A program made the position numbers and the translations under genes. The notes below the pieces were generated by a model that made no database searches, was not told the origin of the DNA, and saw only the letters and a program-made list of their open reading frames with translations. From Archivesica marissinica (taxonomy: Eukaryota; Mollusca; Bivalvia; Venerida; Vesicomyidae), in assembly GCA_014843695.1 (NCBI GenBank), contig CM026391.1:18800871-18864870 (forward strand): 64,000 nucleotides of DNA. The letters run 5' to 3'. Below, piece by piece: positions 36,401 to 49,236 of the stretch (its first letter is position 1; every line of letters begins with the position of its first letter).

Positions 36401-39400
36401 CAGACTGATGAGGTTTATCAACACATGTAGATACACAGACTGATGAGGTGAATCAACACATGTAGCTACACATACTGATGAGGTTAATCAACACATGTAG
36501 ATACACATACTGATGAGGTTAATCAACACTGGTCAATGCATGTATATACACATACTGACGAGGTTAATCAACACTGGTCAATGCATGTATATACACAGAC
36601 TGATGATGTTAATCAACACTGGTCAATGCCTGTATATACACATACTGCTGAGGTTAATCAACACTGGTCAATGCATGTATATACACAGACTGATGAGGTT
36701 AATCAACACTGTTCAATGCATATATATACACAGACTGACGAGGTTAATCAACATTGGTCAATGCATGTATATACACATACTGACGAGGTTAATCAACACT
36801 GGTCAATGCATGTAGATACATATACTGACGAGGTTAATCAACACTGGTCAATGCATGTATATACACAGACTGACGAGGTTAATCAACACTGGTCAATGCT
36901 TGTAGATACATAGACTGACGAGGTTAATCAACACTGGTCAATGCTTGTAGATACACAGACTGACGAGGTTAATCAACACTGGTCAATGCATGTATATACA
37001 CAGACTGATGAGGTTAATCAACACTGATCAATGCTTGTAGATACACAGACTGACGAGGTTAATCAACACTGGTCAATGCATGTAGATACACAGACTGATG
37101 AGATTAATCAACACTGGTCAATGCATGTAGATACACATACTGATGAGGTTAATCAACAATGGTCAATGCATGTATATACACAGACTGACGAGTTTAATCA
37201 ACACTGGTCAATGCATGTATATACACAGACTGATGAGGTTAATCAACACTGGTCAATGCTGTATATACACATACTGATGAGGTTAATCAACACTGGTCAA
37301 TGCATGTAGATACACATACTGATGAGGTTAATCAACACTGGTCAATGCATGTATATACACATACTGATGAGGTTAATCAACACTGGTCAATGCTGTATAT
37401 ACACATACTGATGAGGTTAATCAACATTGGTCAATGCATGTATATACACAGACTGGCGATGTTAATCAACACTGGTCAATGCATATATATACACAGACTG
37501 ATGAGGTTAATCAACACTGGTCAATGCATGTATATACACAGACTGACGAGGTTAATTAACACTGGTCAATGCTTGTAGATACACAGACTGATGAGGTTAA
37601 TCAACACTGGTCAATGCATGTATATACTCAGACTGATGAGATTAATCAACATTGGTCAATGCATGTATATACACAGACTGACGAGGTTAATTAACACTGG
37701 TCAATGCATGTAGATACACAGACTGATGAGGTTAATCAACATTGGTCAATGCATGTAGATACACAGACTGACGAGGTTAATCAACATTGGTCAATGCATG
37801 TAGATACACAGACTGATGAGGTTTATCAACACATGTAGATACACAGACTGATGAGGTGAATCAACACATGTAGCTACACATACTGATGAGGTTAATCAAC
37901 ACATGTAGATACACATACTGATGAGGTTAATCAACACTGGTCAATGCATGTATATACACAGACTGATGAGGTTAATCAACACTGGTCAATGCATGTATAT
38001 ACACAGACTGATGAGGTTAATCAACACTGGTCAATGCATATAGATACACATACTGATGAGGTTAATCAACACATGTATATACACATACTGATGAGGTTAA
38101 TCAACACTGGTCAATGCTTGTAGATACACAGACTGACGAGGTTAATCAACACTGGTCAATGCATGTAGATACACAGACTGATGAGGTTAATCAACACTGG
38201 TCAATGCTTGTAGATACACAGACTGATGAGGTTAATCAACACTGGTCAATGCATGTAGATACACATACTGATGAGGTTAATCAACACTGGTCAATGCATG
38301 TATATACACATACTGATGAGGTTAATCAACACTGGTCAATGCCTGTATATACACATACTGCTGAGGTTAATCAACACTGGTCAATGCATGTATATACACA
38401 GACTGATGAGGTTAATCAACATTGGTCAATGCATGTATATACACAGGCTGACGAGGTTAATCAACATTGGTCAATGCATGTATATACACAGACTGGCGAG
38501 GTTAATCAACACTGATCAATGCATATATATACACAGACTGATGAGGTTAATCAACACTGTTCAATACATATATATACACAGACTGACGAGGTTAATCAAC
38601 ATTGGTCAATGCATGTATATACACATACTGACGAGGTTAATCAACACTGGTCAATGCATGTAGATACATATACTGACGAGGTTAATCAACATTGGTCAAT
38701 GCATGTATATACACAGACTGACGAGGTTAATCAACACTGGTCAATGCTTGTAGATACATAGACTGACGAGGTTAATCAACACTGGTCAATGCTTGTAGAT
38801 ACACAGACTGACGAGGTTAATCAACACTGGTCAATGCATGTATATACACAGACTGATGAGGTTAATCAACACTGATCAATGCTTGTAGATACACAGACTG
38901 ACGATGTTAATCAACACTGGTCAATGCATGTAGATACACAGACTGATGAGATTAATCAACACTGGTCAATGCATGTAGATACACATACTGATGAGGTTAA
39001 TCAACACTGGTCAATGCATGTATATACACAGACTGACGAGGTTAATCAACACTGGTCAATGCATGTATATACACAGACTGATGAGGTTAATCAACACTGG
39101 TCAATGCCTGTATATACACATACTGACGAGGTTAATCAACACTGGTCAATGCATGTAGATACACATACTGATGAGGTTAATCAACACTGGTCAATGCATG
39201 TATATACACATACTGATGAGGTTAATCAACACTGGTCAATGCCTGTATATACACATACTGATGAGGTTAATCAACATTGGTCAATGCATGTATATACACA
39301 GACTGGCGATGTTAATCAACACTGGTCAATGCATATATATACACAGACTGATGAGGTTAATCAACACTGGTCAATGCATGTATATACACAGACTGACGAG

Positions 39401-40994
39401 GTTAATTAACACTGGTCAATGCTTGTAGATACACAGACTGATGAGGTTAATCAACACTGGTCAATGCATGTATATACTCAGACTGATGAGATTAATCAAC
39501 ATTGGTCAATGCATGTATATACACAGACTGACGAGGTTAATTAACACTGGTCAATGCATGTAGATACACAGACTGATGAGGTTAATCAACATTGGTCAAT
39601 GCATGTAGATACACAGACTGACGAGGTTAATCAACATTGGTCAATGCATGTAGATACACAGACTGATGAGGTTTATCAACACATGTAGATACACAGACTG
39701 ATGAGGTGAATCAACACATGTAGCTACACATACTGATGAGGTTAATCAACACATGTAGATACACATACTGATGAGGTTAATCAACACTGGTCAATGCATG
39801 TATATACACAGACTGACGAGGTTAATCAACACTGGTCAATGCATATAGATACACAGACTGATGAGGTTAATCAACACTGGTCAATGCATGTATATACACA
39901 TACTGATGAGGTTAATCAACACTGGTCAATGCATGTATATACACATACTGATGAGGTTAATCAACACTGGTCAATGCATGTATATACACATACTGATGAG
40001 GTTAATCAACACTGGTCAATGCATGTATATACACATACTGATGAGGTTAATCAACACTGGTCAATGCATGTATATACACAGACTGACGAGGTTAATCAAC
40101 ACTGGTCAATGCATGTATATACACAGACTGATGAGGTTAATCAACACTGGTCAATGCTTGTAGATACACAGACTGACGAGGTTAATCAACACTGGTCAAT
40201 GCATGTAGATACACAGACTGATGAGGTTAATCAACACTGGTCAATGCATGTATATACACATACTGATGAGGTTAATCAACACTGGTCAATGCATGTAGAT
40301 ACACATACTGATGAGGTTAATCAACACTGGTCAATGCATGTATATACACATACTGATGAGGTTAATCAACACTGGTCAATGCATGTATATACACATACTG
40401 ATGAGGTTAATCAACATTGGTCAATGCATGTATATACACATACTGATGAGGTTAATCAACACTGGTCAATGCATGTATATACACACAGACTGGTGAGGTT
40501 AATCAACACTGGTCAATGCTTGTAGATACACAGACTGACGAGGTTAATCAACACTGGTCAATGCATGTAGATACACAGACTGATGAGTTAATCAACACTG
40601 GTCAATGCATGTAGATACACATACTGATGAGGTTAATCAACACTGGTCAATGCATGTATATACACATACTGATGAGGTTAATCAACACTGGTCAATGCCT
40701 GTATATACACATACTGATGAGGTTAATCAACACTGGTCAATGCATGTATATACACAGACTGATGAGGTTAATCAACATTGGTCAATGCATGTATATACAC
40801 AGGCTGACGAGGTTAATCAACATTGGTCAATACATGTATATACACAGACTGGCGAGGTTAATCAACACTGGTCAATGCATATATATATATATACACAGAC
40901 TGATGAGGTTAATCAACACTGTTCAATGCATATATATATACACAGACTGACGAGGTTAATCAACATTGGTCAATGCATGTATATACACATACTG
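27490..40994. repeat. 45-bp minisatellite with higher-order repeats, about 13.5 kb
   Basis: About 300 units of GACTGATGAGGTTAATCAAC, ACTGGTCAATGCATGTATAT and ACACA. Variants (GACGACGAGG, GTAGATACAC, ATTGGTCCATG, AACACATGTAG) recur with long spacing: blocks repeat at 666 bp (28270 against 28936), 2773 bp (29825 against 32598) and about 3213 bp (35058 against 38271). The unit is 15 codons long, so frames such as VNQHWSMHVYTQTDE stay open. Their simultaneous openness in two frames and the random stops argue against a protein. The array runs into the assembly gap. Confidence 0.95.
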
Positions 40995-41994
40995 NNNNNN
41001 NNNNNNNNNNNNNNNNNNNNNNNNNNNNNNNNNNNNNNNNNNNNNNNNNNNNNNNNNNNNNNNNNNNNNNNNNNNNNNNNNNNNNNNNNNNNNNNNNNNN
41101 NNNNNNNNNNNNNNNNNNNNNNNNNNNNNNNNNNNNNNNNNNNNNNNNNNNNNNNNNNNNNNNNNNNNNNNNNNNNNNNNNNNNNNNNNNNNNNNNNNNN
41201 NNNNNNNNNNNNNNNNNNNNNNNNNNNNNNNNNNNNNNNNNNNNNNNNNNNNNNNNNNNNNNNNNNNNNNNNNNNNNNNNNNNNNNNNNNNNNNNNNNNN
41301 NNNNNNNNNNNNNNNNNNNNNNNNNNNNNNNNNNNNNNNNNNNNNNNNNNNNNNNNNNNNNNNNNNNNNNNNNNNNNNNNNNNNNNNNNNNNNNNNNNNN
41401 NNNNNNNNNNNNNNNNNNNNNNNNNNNNNNNNNNNNNNNNNNNNNNNNNNNNNNNNNNNNNNNNNNNNNNNNNNNNNNNNNNNNNNNNNNNNNNNNNNNN
41501 NNNNNNNNNNNNNNNNNNNNNNNNNNNNNNNNNNNNNNNNNNNNNNNNNNNNNNNNNNNNNNNNNNNNNNNNNNNNNNNNNNNNNNNNNNNNNNNNNNNN
41601 NNNNNNNNNNNNNNNNNNNNNNNNNNNNNNNNNNNNNNNNNNNNNNNNNNNNNNNNNNNNNNNNNNNNNNNNNNNNNNNNNNNNNNNNNNNNNNNNNNNN
41701 NNNNNNNNNNNNNNNNNNNNNNNNNNNNNNNNNNNNNNNNNNNNNNNNNNNNNNNNNNNNNNNNNNNNNNNNNNNNNNNNNNNNNNNNNNNNNNNNNNNN
41801 NNNNNNNNNNNNNNNNNNNNNNNNNNNNNNNNNNNNNNNNNNNNNNNNNNNNNNNNNNNNNNNNNNNNNNNNNNNNNNNNNNNNNNNNNNNNNNNNNNNN
41901 NNNNNNNNNNNNNNNNNNNNNNNNNNNNNNNNNNNNNNNNNNNNNNNNNNNNNNNNNNNNNNNNNNNNNNNNNNNNNNNNNNNNNNNNNNNNNN
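40995..41994. other. Assembly gap, exactly 1000 N
   Basis: The round length suggests a placeholder. It separates the 45-bp array from an unrelated 78-bp array, so the true distance is unknown. Frames translated as X across it are meaningless. Confidence 0.99.
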
Positions 41995-43045
41995 CCCAAT
42001 ACCCCCTGCGATGCTTCCTCCATCAATAAAACCTGGAGAGTCACCACATAACTTAAATACGGTTTGTGAGGCCCCAATACCCCCTGCGATGCTTCCTCCA
42101 TCAATAAAACCTGGAGAGTCACAACATAACTTAAATAGGGTTTGTGAGGCCCCAATACCCCCTGCGATGCTTCCTCCATCAATAAAACCTGGAGAGTCAC
42201 CACATAACTTAAATACGGTTTGTGAGGCCCCAATACCCCCTGCGATGCTTCCGCCATCAATAAAACTTGGAGAGTCACCACATAACTTAAATAGGGTTTG
42301 TGAGGCCCCAATACCCCCTGCGATGCTTCCTCCATCAATAAAACCTGGAGAGTCACCACATAACTTAAATACGGTTTGTGAGGCCCCAATACCCCCTGCG
42401 ATGCTTCCTCCATCAATAAAACCTGGAGAGTCACAACATAACTTAAATAGGGTTTGTGAGGCCCCAATACCCCCTGCGATGCTTCCTCCATCAATAAAAC
42501 CTGGAGAGTCACCACATAACTTAAATATGGTTTGTGAGGCCCCAATACCCCCTGCGATGCTTCCTCCATCAATAAAACCTGGAGAGTCACCACATAACTT
42601 AAATAGGGTTTGTGAGGCCCCAATACCCCCTGCGATGCTTCCTCCATCAATAAAACCTGGAGAGTCACCACATAACTTAAATAGGGTTTGTGAGGCCCCA
42701 ATACCCCCTGCGATGCTTCCGCCATCAATAAAACTTGGAGAGTCACCACATAACTTAAATACGGTTTGTGAGACCCCAATACCCTGGAGAGTCACCACAT
42801 AACTTAAATAGGGTTTGTGAGGCCCCAATACCCCCTGCGATGCTTCCGCCATCAATAAAACTTGGAGAGTCACCACATAATTTAAATACGGTTTGTGAGA
42901 CCCCAATACCCCCTGCGATGCTTCCTCCATCAAGAAAACCTGGAGAGTCACCACATAGCTTAAATACGGTTTGTGAGGCCCCAATACCCTGGAGAGTCAC
43001 CACATAACTTAAACACGGTTTGTGAGACTCCAATACCCCCTGCAA
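41995..43045. repeat. 78-bp minisatellite in intron 3
   Basis: About 13 visible units with CCCCCTGCGATGCTTCCTCC, ATCAATAAAACCTGGAGAGT, CACCACATAACTTAAATA and GGTTTGTGAGGCCCC; three late units are shortened. The unit is 26 codons, so frames stay open on both strands (IKPGESPHNLN on plus). The left end is lost in the gap. It could overlap a missing exon, but nothing shows that it does. Confidence 0.92.
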
Positions 43046-43119
43046 TGCTGTTACATTTTGTGGGGTGTTTAGAGCTACAAATGAATCTTCAAATTCAAGT
43101 TTGCAGATTTCTAAAATTA

Positions 43120-43344
43120 CAGGGGCGTAGCTTGGCTGTAATCGATGTGTAGCTGTAATCGATGTGTAGGCAAAGTTAAAACTTAAGACGAGAGGGGGAT
43201 CCGGGGGTCGTCCCCAGGAAAACTATTTATAGCGTATATAATTTAATCCTGGCCTCTCGATTTTTGTTGCAGATTTGGCATTTTTATTTTTTCGATTTTT
43301 CGGGGGAAAGTGTAAGCCACGGCCTATAGGAAGCTACGCCAATG
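43120..43344. mobile_element. Short hAT-like MITE before exon 4
   Basis: The ends CAGGGGCGTAGCTT and AAGCTACGCC are inverted, a terminus type common among small hAT-like elements. About 220 bp, no coding frame. Confidence 0.5.
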
Positions 43345-43432
43345 AATTATACAATATACTAAATGCTAAATTTTATTTGAACAAAAATGCGCTTCTGTTA
43401 ACCTTCAATTTTGTATGTTTTACATATATTAG

Positions 43433-43631
43433 TTGATGATAAAGCAATGTATCTCAGCGAGATAGCCAGAATGCATGCAATGTTTGGTGACACTGAGACC
43501 GCAGTCATGTTCTACAGACTTGCCTCGGAAACTGCCGTTGAGGACACTCCTTCGAATGAAGGAAGGGACGAAGCTATCAATGAAGTCATGGAACAAAAAC
43601 TGGTTCTTTTGGCCAGTGTGTACGATGTGGG
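43433..43631 (+). CDS. Host gene exon 4 (helical, possibly TPR-like)
   Basis: A 199-nt exon between TTTTACATATATTAG and GTGG|GTAAGT; enters in phase 1, leaves in phase 2. It encodes YLSEIARMHAMFGDTETAVM, then FYRLASETAV, an acidic loop, and EQKLVLLASVYDVG. Alternating Ala/Leu/Tyr helices with G-D-x-E-x-A spacing look like tetratricopeptide-type repeats (known pattern; membership is inferred). No enzyme motif is seen. The entry phase does not match exon 3. Confidence 0.75.
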
Positions 43632-43724
43632 GTAAGTCATTAAGACCGAGTTATGTTTTTACAAGCACTATATCTCAACATTTACAATTACTATAACACA
43701 TATGGCTCTATTTATCAGGTATGG

Positions 43725-45725
43725 TTATTGAGTTTAATTACTGCTATATAACTATCATAGAATACTGTATGTTTAATTACTGATATATAGCTATCATACG
43801 ATACTGTATGTTTAATTACTGCTATATAACTATCATAGAATACTGTATGTTTAATTACTGCTATATAACTATCATAGAATACTGTATGTTTAATTACTGC
43901 TATATAACTATCATAGAATACTGTATGTTTAATTACTGCTATATAACTATCATAGAATACTGTATGTTTAATTACTGCTATATAGCTATGATAGAATACT
44001 GTATGTTTAATTACTGCTATATAACTATCATAGAATAGTGTATGTTTAATTACTGCTATATAACTATCATAGAATACTGTATGTTTAATTACTGCTATAT
44101 AACTATCATAGAATACTGTATGTTTAATTACTGCTATATAACTATCATAGAATACTGTATGTTTAATTACTGCTATATAGCTATCATAGAATACTGTATG
44201 TTTAATTACTGCTATATAACTATCATAGAATACTGTATGTTTAATTACTGCTATATAACTATCATAGAATACTGTATGTTTAATTACTGCTATATAGCTA
44301 TCATAGGATACTGTATGTTTAATTACTGCTATATAGCTATCATAGAATACTGTATGTTTAATTACTGCTATATAGCTATCATAGAATACTGTATGTTTAA
44401 TTACTGCTATATAGCTACCATACGATACTGTATGTTTAATTACTGCTATATAGCTACCATAGAATACTGTATGTTTAATTACTGCTATATAGCTACCATA
44501 CGATACTGTATGTTTAATTACTGCTATATAGCTATCATACGATACTGTATGTTTAATTACTGCTATATAGCTATCATAGAATACTGTATGTTTAATTACT
44601 GCTATATAGCTATCATAGAATACTGTATGTTTAATTACTGATATATAGCTATCATACGATACTGTATGTTTAATTACTGCTATATAGCTATCATAGAATA
44701 CTGTATGTTTAATTACTGCTATATAACTATCATAGAATACTGTATGTTTAATTACTGCTATATAACTATCATAGAATACTGTATGTTTAATTACTGCTAT
44801 ATAACTATCATAGAATACTGTATGTTTAATTACTGATATATAGCTATCATACGATACTGTATGTTTAATTACTGCTATATAGCTATCATAGAATACTGTA
44901 TGTTTAATTACTGATATATAACTATCATAGAATACTGTATGTTTAATTACTGATATATAACTATCATAGAATACTGTATGTTTAATTACTGATATATAGC
45001 TATCATAGAATACTGTATGTTTAATTACTGCTATATAGCTATCATACGATACTGTATGATTAATTACTGCTATATAGCTATCATAGAATACTGTATGTTT
45101 AATTACTGCTATATAGCTATCATAGAATACTGTATGTTTAATTACTGCTATATAGCTACCATAGAATACTGTATGTTTAATTACTGCTATATAGCTACCA
45201 TAGAATACTGTATGTTTAATTACTGCTATATAGCTATCATAGAATACTGTATGTTTAATTACTGCTATATAGCTATCATAGAATACTGTATGTTTAATTA
45301 CTGCTATATAGCTATCATAGAATACTGTATGTTTAATTACTGCTATATAACTATCATAGAATACTGTATGTTTAATTACTGCTATATAGCTATCATAGAA
45401 TACTGTATGTTTAATTACTGCTATATAGCTACCATACGATACTGTATGTTTAATTACTGCTATATAGCTACCATACGATACTGTATGTTTAATTACTGCT
45501 ATATAACTACCATAGAATACTGTATGTTTAATTACTGCTATATAACTATCATACGATACTGTATGTTTAATTACTGCTATATAACTATCATATGATACTG
45601 TATGTTTAATTACTGCTATATAGCTATCATAGAATACTGTATGTTTAATTACTGCTATATAGCTATCATACGTTACTGTATGTTTAATTACTGCTATATA
45701 GCTATCATAGAATACTGTATACTGT
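43725..45725. repeat. 39-bp minisatellite filling intron 4
   Basis: About 51 units of CATAGAATACTGTATGTTTA and ATTACTGCTATATAGCTAT. It begins about 100 bp after exon 4 and ends in the acceptor of exon 5 (ACTGTATACTGTTGCAG), whose ACTGTAT comes from the last unit. A unit of 13 codons makes long frames on both strands, including 696 codons on minus; these are artefacts. Confidence 0.93.
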
Positions 45726-45730
45726 TGCAG

Positions 45731-45864
45731 TTTGCTGGATGAAGACAAGGCAGTCCAGTCCAATTCATACTGGGGTGGTGTGAAGCAAATCCCCCATGTG
45801 CGCATGACAACAATGATCGCAGGATCTGATGCATACTTGTGTTACCACCTCTCTCATTACAATG
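45731..45864 (+). CDS. Host gene exon 5
   Basis: A 134-nt exon between TACTGTTGCAG and AATG|GTATGT; phase 2 in, phase 1 out, matching exons 4 and 6. It encodes LLDEDKAVQSNSYWGGVKQI, then PHVRMTTMIAGSDAYL, then CYHLSHYN. The last 24 nt and the donor are the first unit of a 33-bp minisatellite, so many near-identical donors follow. The next (AAAG|GTATGT at 45897/45898) is 33 nt on and would add 11 codons in frame. Confidence 0.75.
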
Positions 45865-47185
45865 GTATGTTGTGTTTCCACCTCTCTCATTACAAAGGTA
45901 TGTTTATTACTTGTGTTTCCACCTCTCTCATTACAATGATATGTTGTGTTCCCACATCTCTCACTGTAATGGTATGTTGTGTTACAACCTCTCTCTCATT
46001 GCAATGATATGTTTATTACTTGTGTTACAACCTCTCTCTCACTGCAATGGTATGTTTATTACTTGTGTTACCACCTCTCTCATTACAATGGTATGTTGTG
46101 TTACAACCTCTCTCTCACTGCAATGATATGTTTATTACTTGTGTTACCACCTCTCTCATTACAATGGTATTTTGTGTTACAACCTCTCTCACTGCAATGG
46201 TATGCTTATTACTTGTGTTACCACATCTCTCACTGCAATGGTATGTTGTGTTTCCACCTCTCTCACTGCAATGGTATGTTGTGTTTCCACCTCTCTCATT
46301 ACAATGGTATGTTGTGTTACCACCTCTCTCATTACAATGGTATGTTGTGTTACCACCTCTCTCATTGCAATGGTATGTTGTGTGTCCACCTCTCTCATTG
46401 CAATGGTATGTTGTGTTACCACCTCTCTCATTACAATGGTATGTTGTGTTACCACCTCTCTCATTACAATGGTATGTTGTGTTACCACCTCTCTAATTAC
46501 AATGCTATGTTGTGTTTCCACCTGTCTCATTGCAATGGTATGTTGTGTTACCACCTCTCTAATTACAATGGTATGTTGTGTTTCCACCTCTCTCATTGCA
46601 ATGGTATGTTTATTACTTGTGTTACCACCTCTCTCATTACAATGGTATGTTGTGTTTCCACCTCTCTCATTACAATGGTATGTTGTTTTACCACCTCTCA
46701 TTACAATGATATGTTGTGTCTCCATCTCTCTCATTGCAATGGTATGTTGTGTTTCCACCTCTCTCATTACAATGGTATGTTGTGTTACCACCTCTCTCAT
46801 TGCAATGGTATGTTGTGTTACCACATCTCTCACTGCAATGGTATGTTGTGTTACCACCTCTCTCATTACAATGGTATGTTGTGTTTCCACATCTCTCATT
46901 ACAATGGTATGTTGTGTTACCACCTCTCTCATTACAATGGTATGTTGTGTTACCACCTCTCTCATTGCAATGGTATGTTGTGTTACCACTTCTCTCATTG
47001 CAATGGTATGTTGTGTTTCCACCTCTCTCATTGCAATGGTATGTTGTGTTACCACCTCTCTCATTGCAATGGTATGTTGTGTTACCACCTCTCTCATTGC
47101 AATGGTATGTTTATTACTTGTGTTTCCACCTCTCTCATTGCAATAGTATGTTGTGTTTCCACCTCTCTCATTGCAATGGTATGTT
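45838..47185. repeat. 33-bp minisatellite spanning the exon 5 donor
   Basis: About three dozen units of TTACCACCTCTCTCATTACA and ATGGTATGTTGTG. Some have an insertion (TTATTACTT). Each normal unit carries the exon end and a donor AATG|GTATGT. Insertions move later donors out of frame with exon 5. Confidence 0.93.
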
Positions 47186-47365
47186 TGAATTCTGAGTGTT
47201 AGTTTATCGCGAGAAAAGGTGTGTCTTACAGTTTACGCTGTTCCAAGGATGATCTGTTTACCTGTTATTGCACACTGTTGTAAATCTGGACTACAAACAT
47301 TTTAAATGCAAAGTGTGCTATATTTTCTTTGTGTCGTTGAAAAGAATAATTAATGTAAATATAAG

Positions 47366-47464
47366 TAATGTATCGCAGGTTAATAGTTTCCATCCTAGTA
47401 TGTAACTTTAACCACATCCAATGTAGTTCATACCCCGATGGAAACTATTAAGCCATGATACATT
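47366..47464. repeat. Palindromic element in intron 5
   Basis: AATGTATCGCAGGTTAATAG with TTTCCATC pairs with GATGGAAACTATTAAGCC with ATGATACATT, about 28-bp arms with few mismatches and a 43-bp loop. Probably a tiny MITE. Confidence 0.6.
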
Positions 47465-47602
47465 CCTTAAATGAACACAACTAAGAGCCGTCTTCATTCC
47501 TTAACTCTTTGCATGCTGGGTAAAATATCAGCTATAAATAATTCAAATTATTGTAGCAGACGACTAATTATCAGAGATGATACTAATGTTTGATAATTAC
47601 AG

Positions 47603-47747
47603 AGTCAAAGCCGTACGATGAAGCCATTGCGATGTTGGAGAAAAGGGTCGTGTCCTGTAAATATCTCCATTACTACCAGTCTATGATCCACGCTCTACAA
47701 GGTGATGGCGCCTCGTCCACAAAACTTTACAGACAGAGCAGGAATAC
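47603..47747 (+). CDS. Host gene exon 6
   Basis: A 145-nt exon between TTGATAATTACAG and AATAC|GTAAGT; phase 1 in, phase 2 out. It encodes SKPYDEAIAMLEKRVVSCKY then LHYYQSMIHALQGDGAS. The pattern of an amphipathic helix with DEAI-x-MLEKR followed by a second helix rich in Tyr and His again suggests helical hairpin repeats. The donor is the first base of a 51-bp minisatellite. Confidence 0.77.
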
Positions 47748-49155
47748 GTAAGTGAATAAACTGTGTCATTGGAAGGGAAAGAGTTATAATGTTATACGGT
47801 AATTGAATCAACTGTGTCGTTGGAATGGAAAGAGTTATTATGTTATAAGATAAGTGAATAAACTGTGTCGTTGGAAGGGAAAGAGTTATAATGTTATAAG
47901 ATAAGTGAATAAACTGTGTCGTTGGAAGGGAAAGAGTTATTATGTTATAAGATAAGTGAATAAACTGTGTCGTTGGAATGGAGAGAGTTATAATGTTATA
48001 AGGTAATTGAATCGACTGTGTCATTGGAATGGAAAGAGTTATTATGTTATAAGATAAGTGAATAAACTGTGCCGCTGGAATGGAAAGAGTGGTACGGTTA
48101 TAAGATAAGTGAATAAACTGTGTCGTTGGAATGGAAAGAGTGGTAAGGTTATAAGATAAGTGAATAAACTGTGTCGTTGGAAGGGAAAGAGTGGTAATGT
48201 TATAAGATAAGTGAATAAACTGTGTCGTTGGAATGGAAAGAGTTATAATGTTATAAGATAAGTGAATAAACTGTGTCATTGGAATGGAAAGAGTTATAAT
48301 GTTATAAGGTAATTGAATCAACTGTGTCATTGGAATGGAAACAGTTATTATGTTATAAGATAAGTGAATAAACTGTGTCGTTGGAATGGAAAGAGTGGTA
48401 TGGTTATAAGATAAGTGAATAAACTGTGTCGTTGGAAGGGAAAGAGTTATTATGTTATAAGATAAGTGAATAAACTGTGTCGTTGGAATGGAAAGAGTGG
48501 TAAGGTTATAAGATAAGTGAATAAACTGTGTCGTTGGAAGGGAAAGAGTTATAATGTTATAAGATAAGTGAATAAACTGTGTCGTTGGAATGGAAAGAGT
48601 GGTAAGGTTATAAGATAAGTGAATAAACTGTGTCGTTGGAATGGAAAGAGTGGTAAGGTTATAAGATAAGTGAATAAACTGTGTCGTTGGAATGGAAAGA
48701 GTGGTAAGGTTATAAGATAAGTGAATAAACTGTGTCGTTGGAATGGAAAGAGTGGTAAGGTTATAAGATAAGTGAATAAACTGTGTCGTTGGAATGGAAA
48801 GAGTGGTAAGGTTATAAGATAAGTGAATAAACTGTGTCGTTGGAATGGAAAGAGTGGTAAGGTTATAAGATAAGTGAATAAACTGTGTCGTTGGAATGGA
48901 AAGAGTGGTAAGGTTATAAGATAAGTGAATAAACTGTGTCGTTGGAATGGAAAGAGTGGTAAGGTTATAAGATAAGTGAATAAACTGTGTCGTTGGAATG
49001 GAAAGAGTGGTAAGGTTATAAGATAAGTGAATAAACTGTGTCGTTGGAATGGAAAGAGTGGTAAGGTTATAAGATAAGTGAATAAACTGTGTCGTTGGAA
49101 TGGAAAGAGTGGTAAGGTTATAAGATAAGTGAATAAACTGTGTCGTTGGAAGATA
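47748..49155. repeat. 51-bp minisatellite starting at the exon 6 donor
   Basis: About 27 units: (G/A)TAAGTGAATAAACTGTGTC, GTTGGAATGGAAAGAGTGG and TAAGGTTATAAG. In the first unit the GTAAGT is the real donor. In later units it reads ATAAGT or GTAATT, so most copies no longer carry a good donor. The minus-strand frame of 507 codons results from the 17-codon unit. Confidence 0.93.
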
Positions 49156-49236
49156 AAGAGTGTTATAGCATTTCATTTCACCATTCAATGTATCAAGTTC
49201 CGTCCTGTGTATAATCACGTTTATTTTTCCTTTCAG

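Noticed and set aside
27504..40525. Many plus-strand frames with VNQHWSMHVYTQTDE-type repeats
   Set aside because: The 45-bp unit is open in two frames at once, stops fall at random, there is no splice-consistent entry, and unit variants do not favour synonymous changes in any obvious way.
40956..42984. Frames of 360-670 codons across 41-42 kb
   Set aside because: Most of their length is N; the remainder is the 78-bp repeat.
43715..45805. Minus-strand open frame of 696 codons
   Set aside because: It lies over the 39-bp array; unit length divisible by 3 keeps frames open. The peptide is a pure 13-residue repeat, and the plus strand has similar frames.
45979..47202. Plus-strand frame of 407 codons after exon 5
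   Set aside because: A product of the 33-bp array; it is not in the frame of exon 5.
47695..49218. Minus-strand open frame of 507 codons
   Set aside because: Repeat-derived (51-bp unit) and antisense to exons 6 and 7, which have good splice sites and phases.
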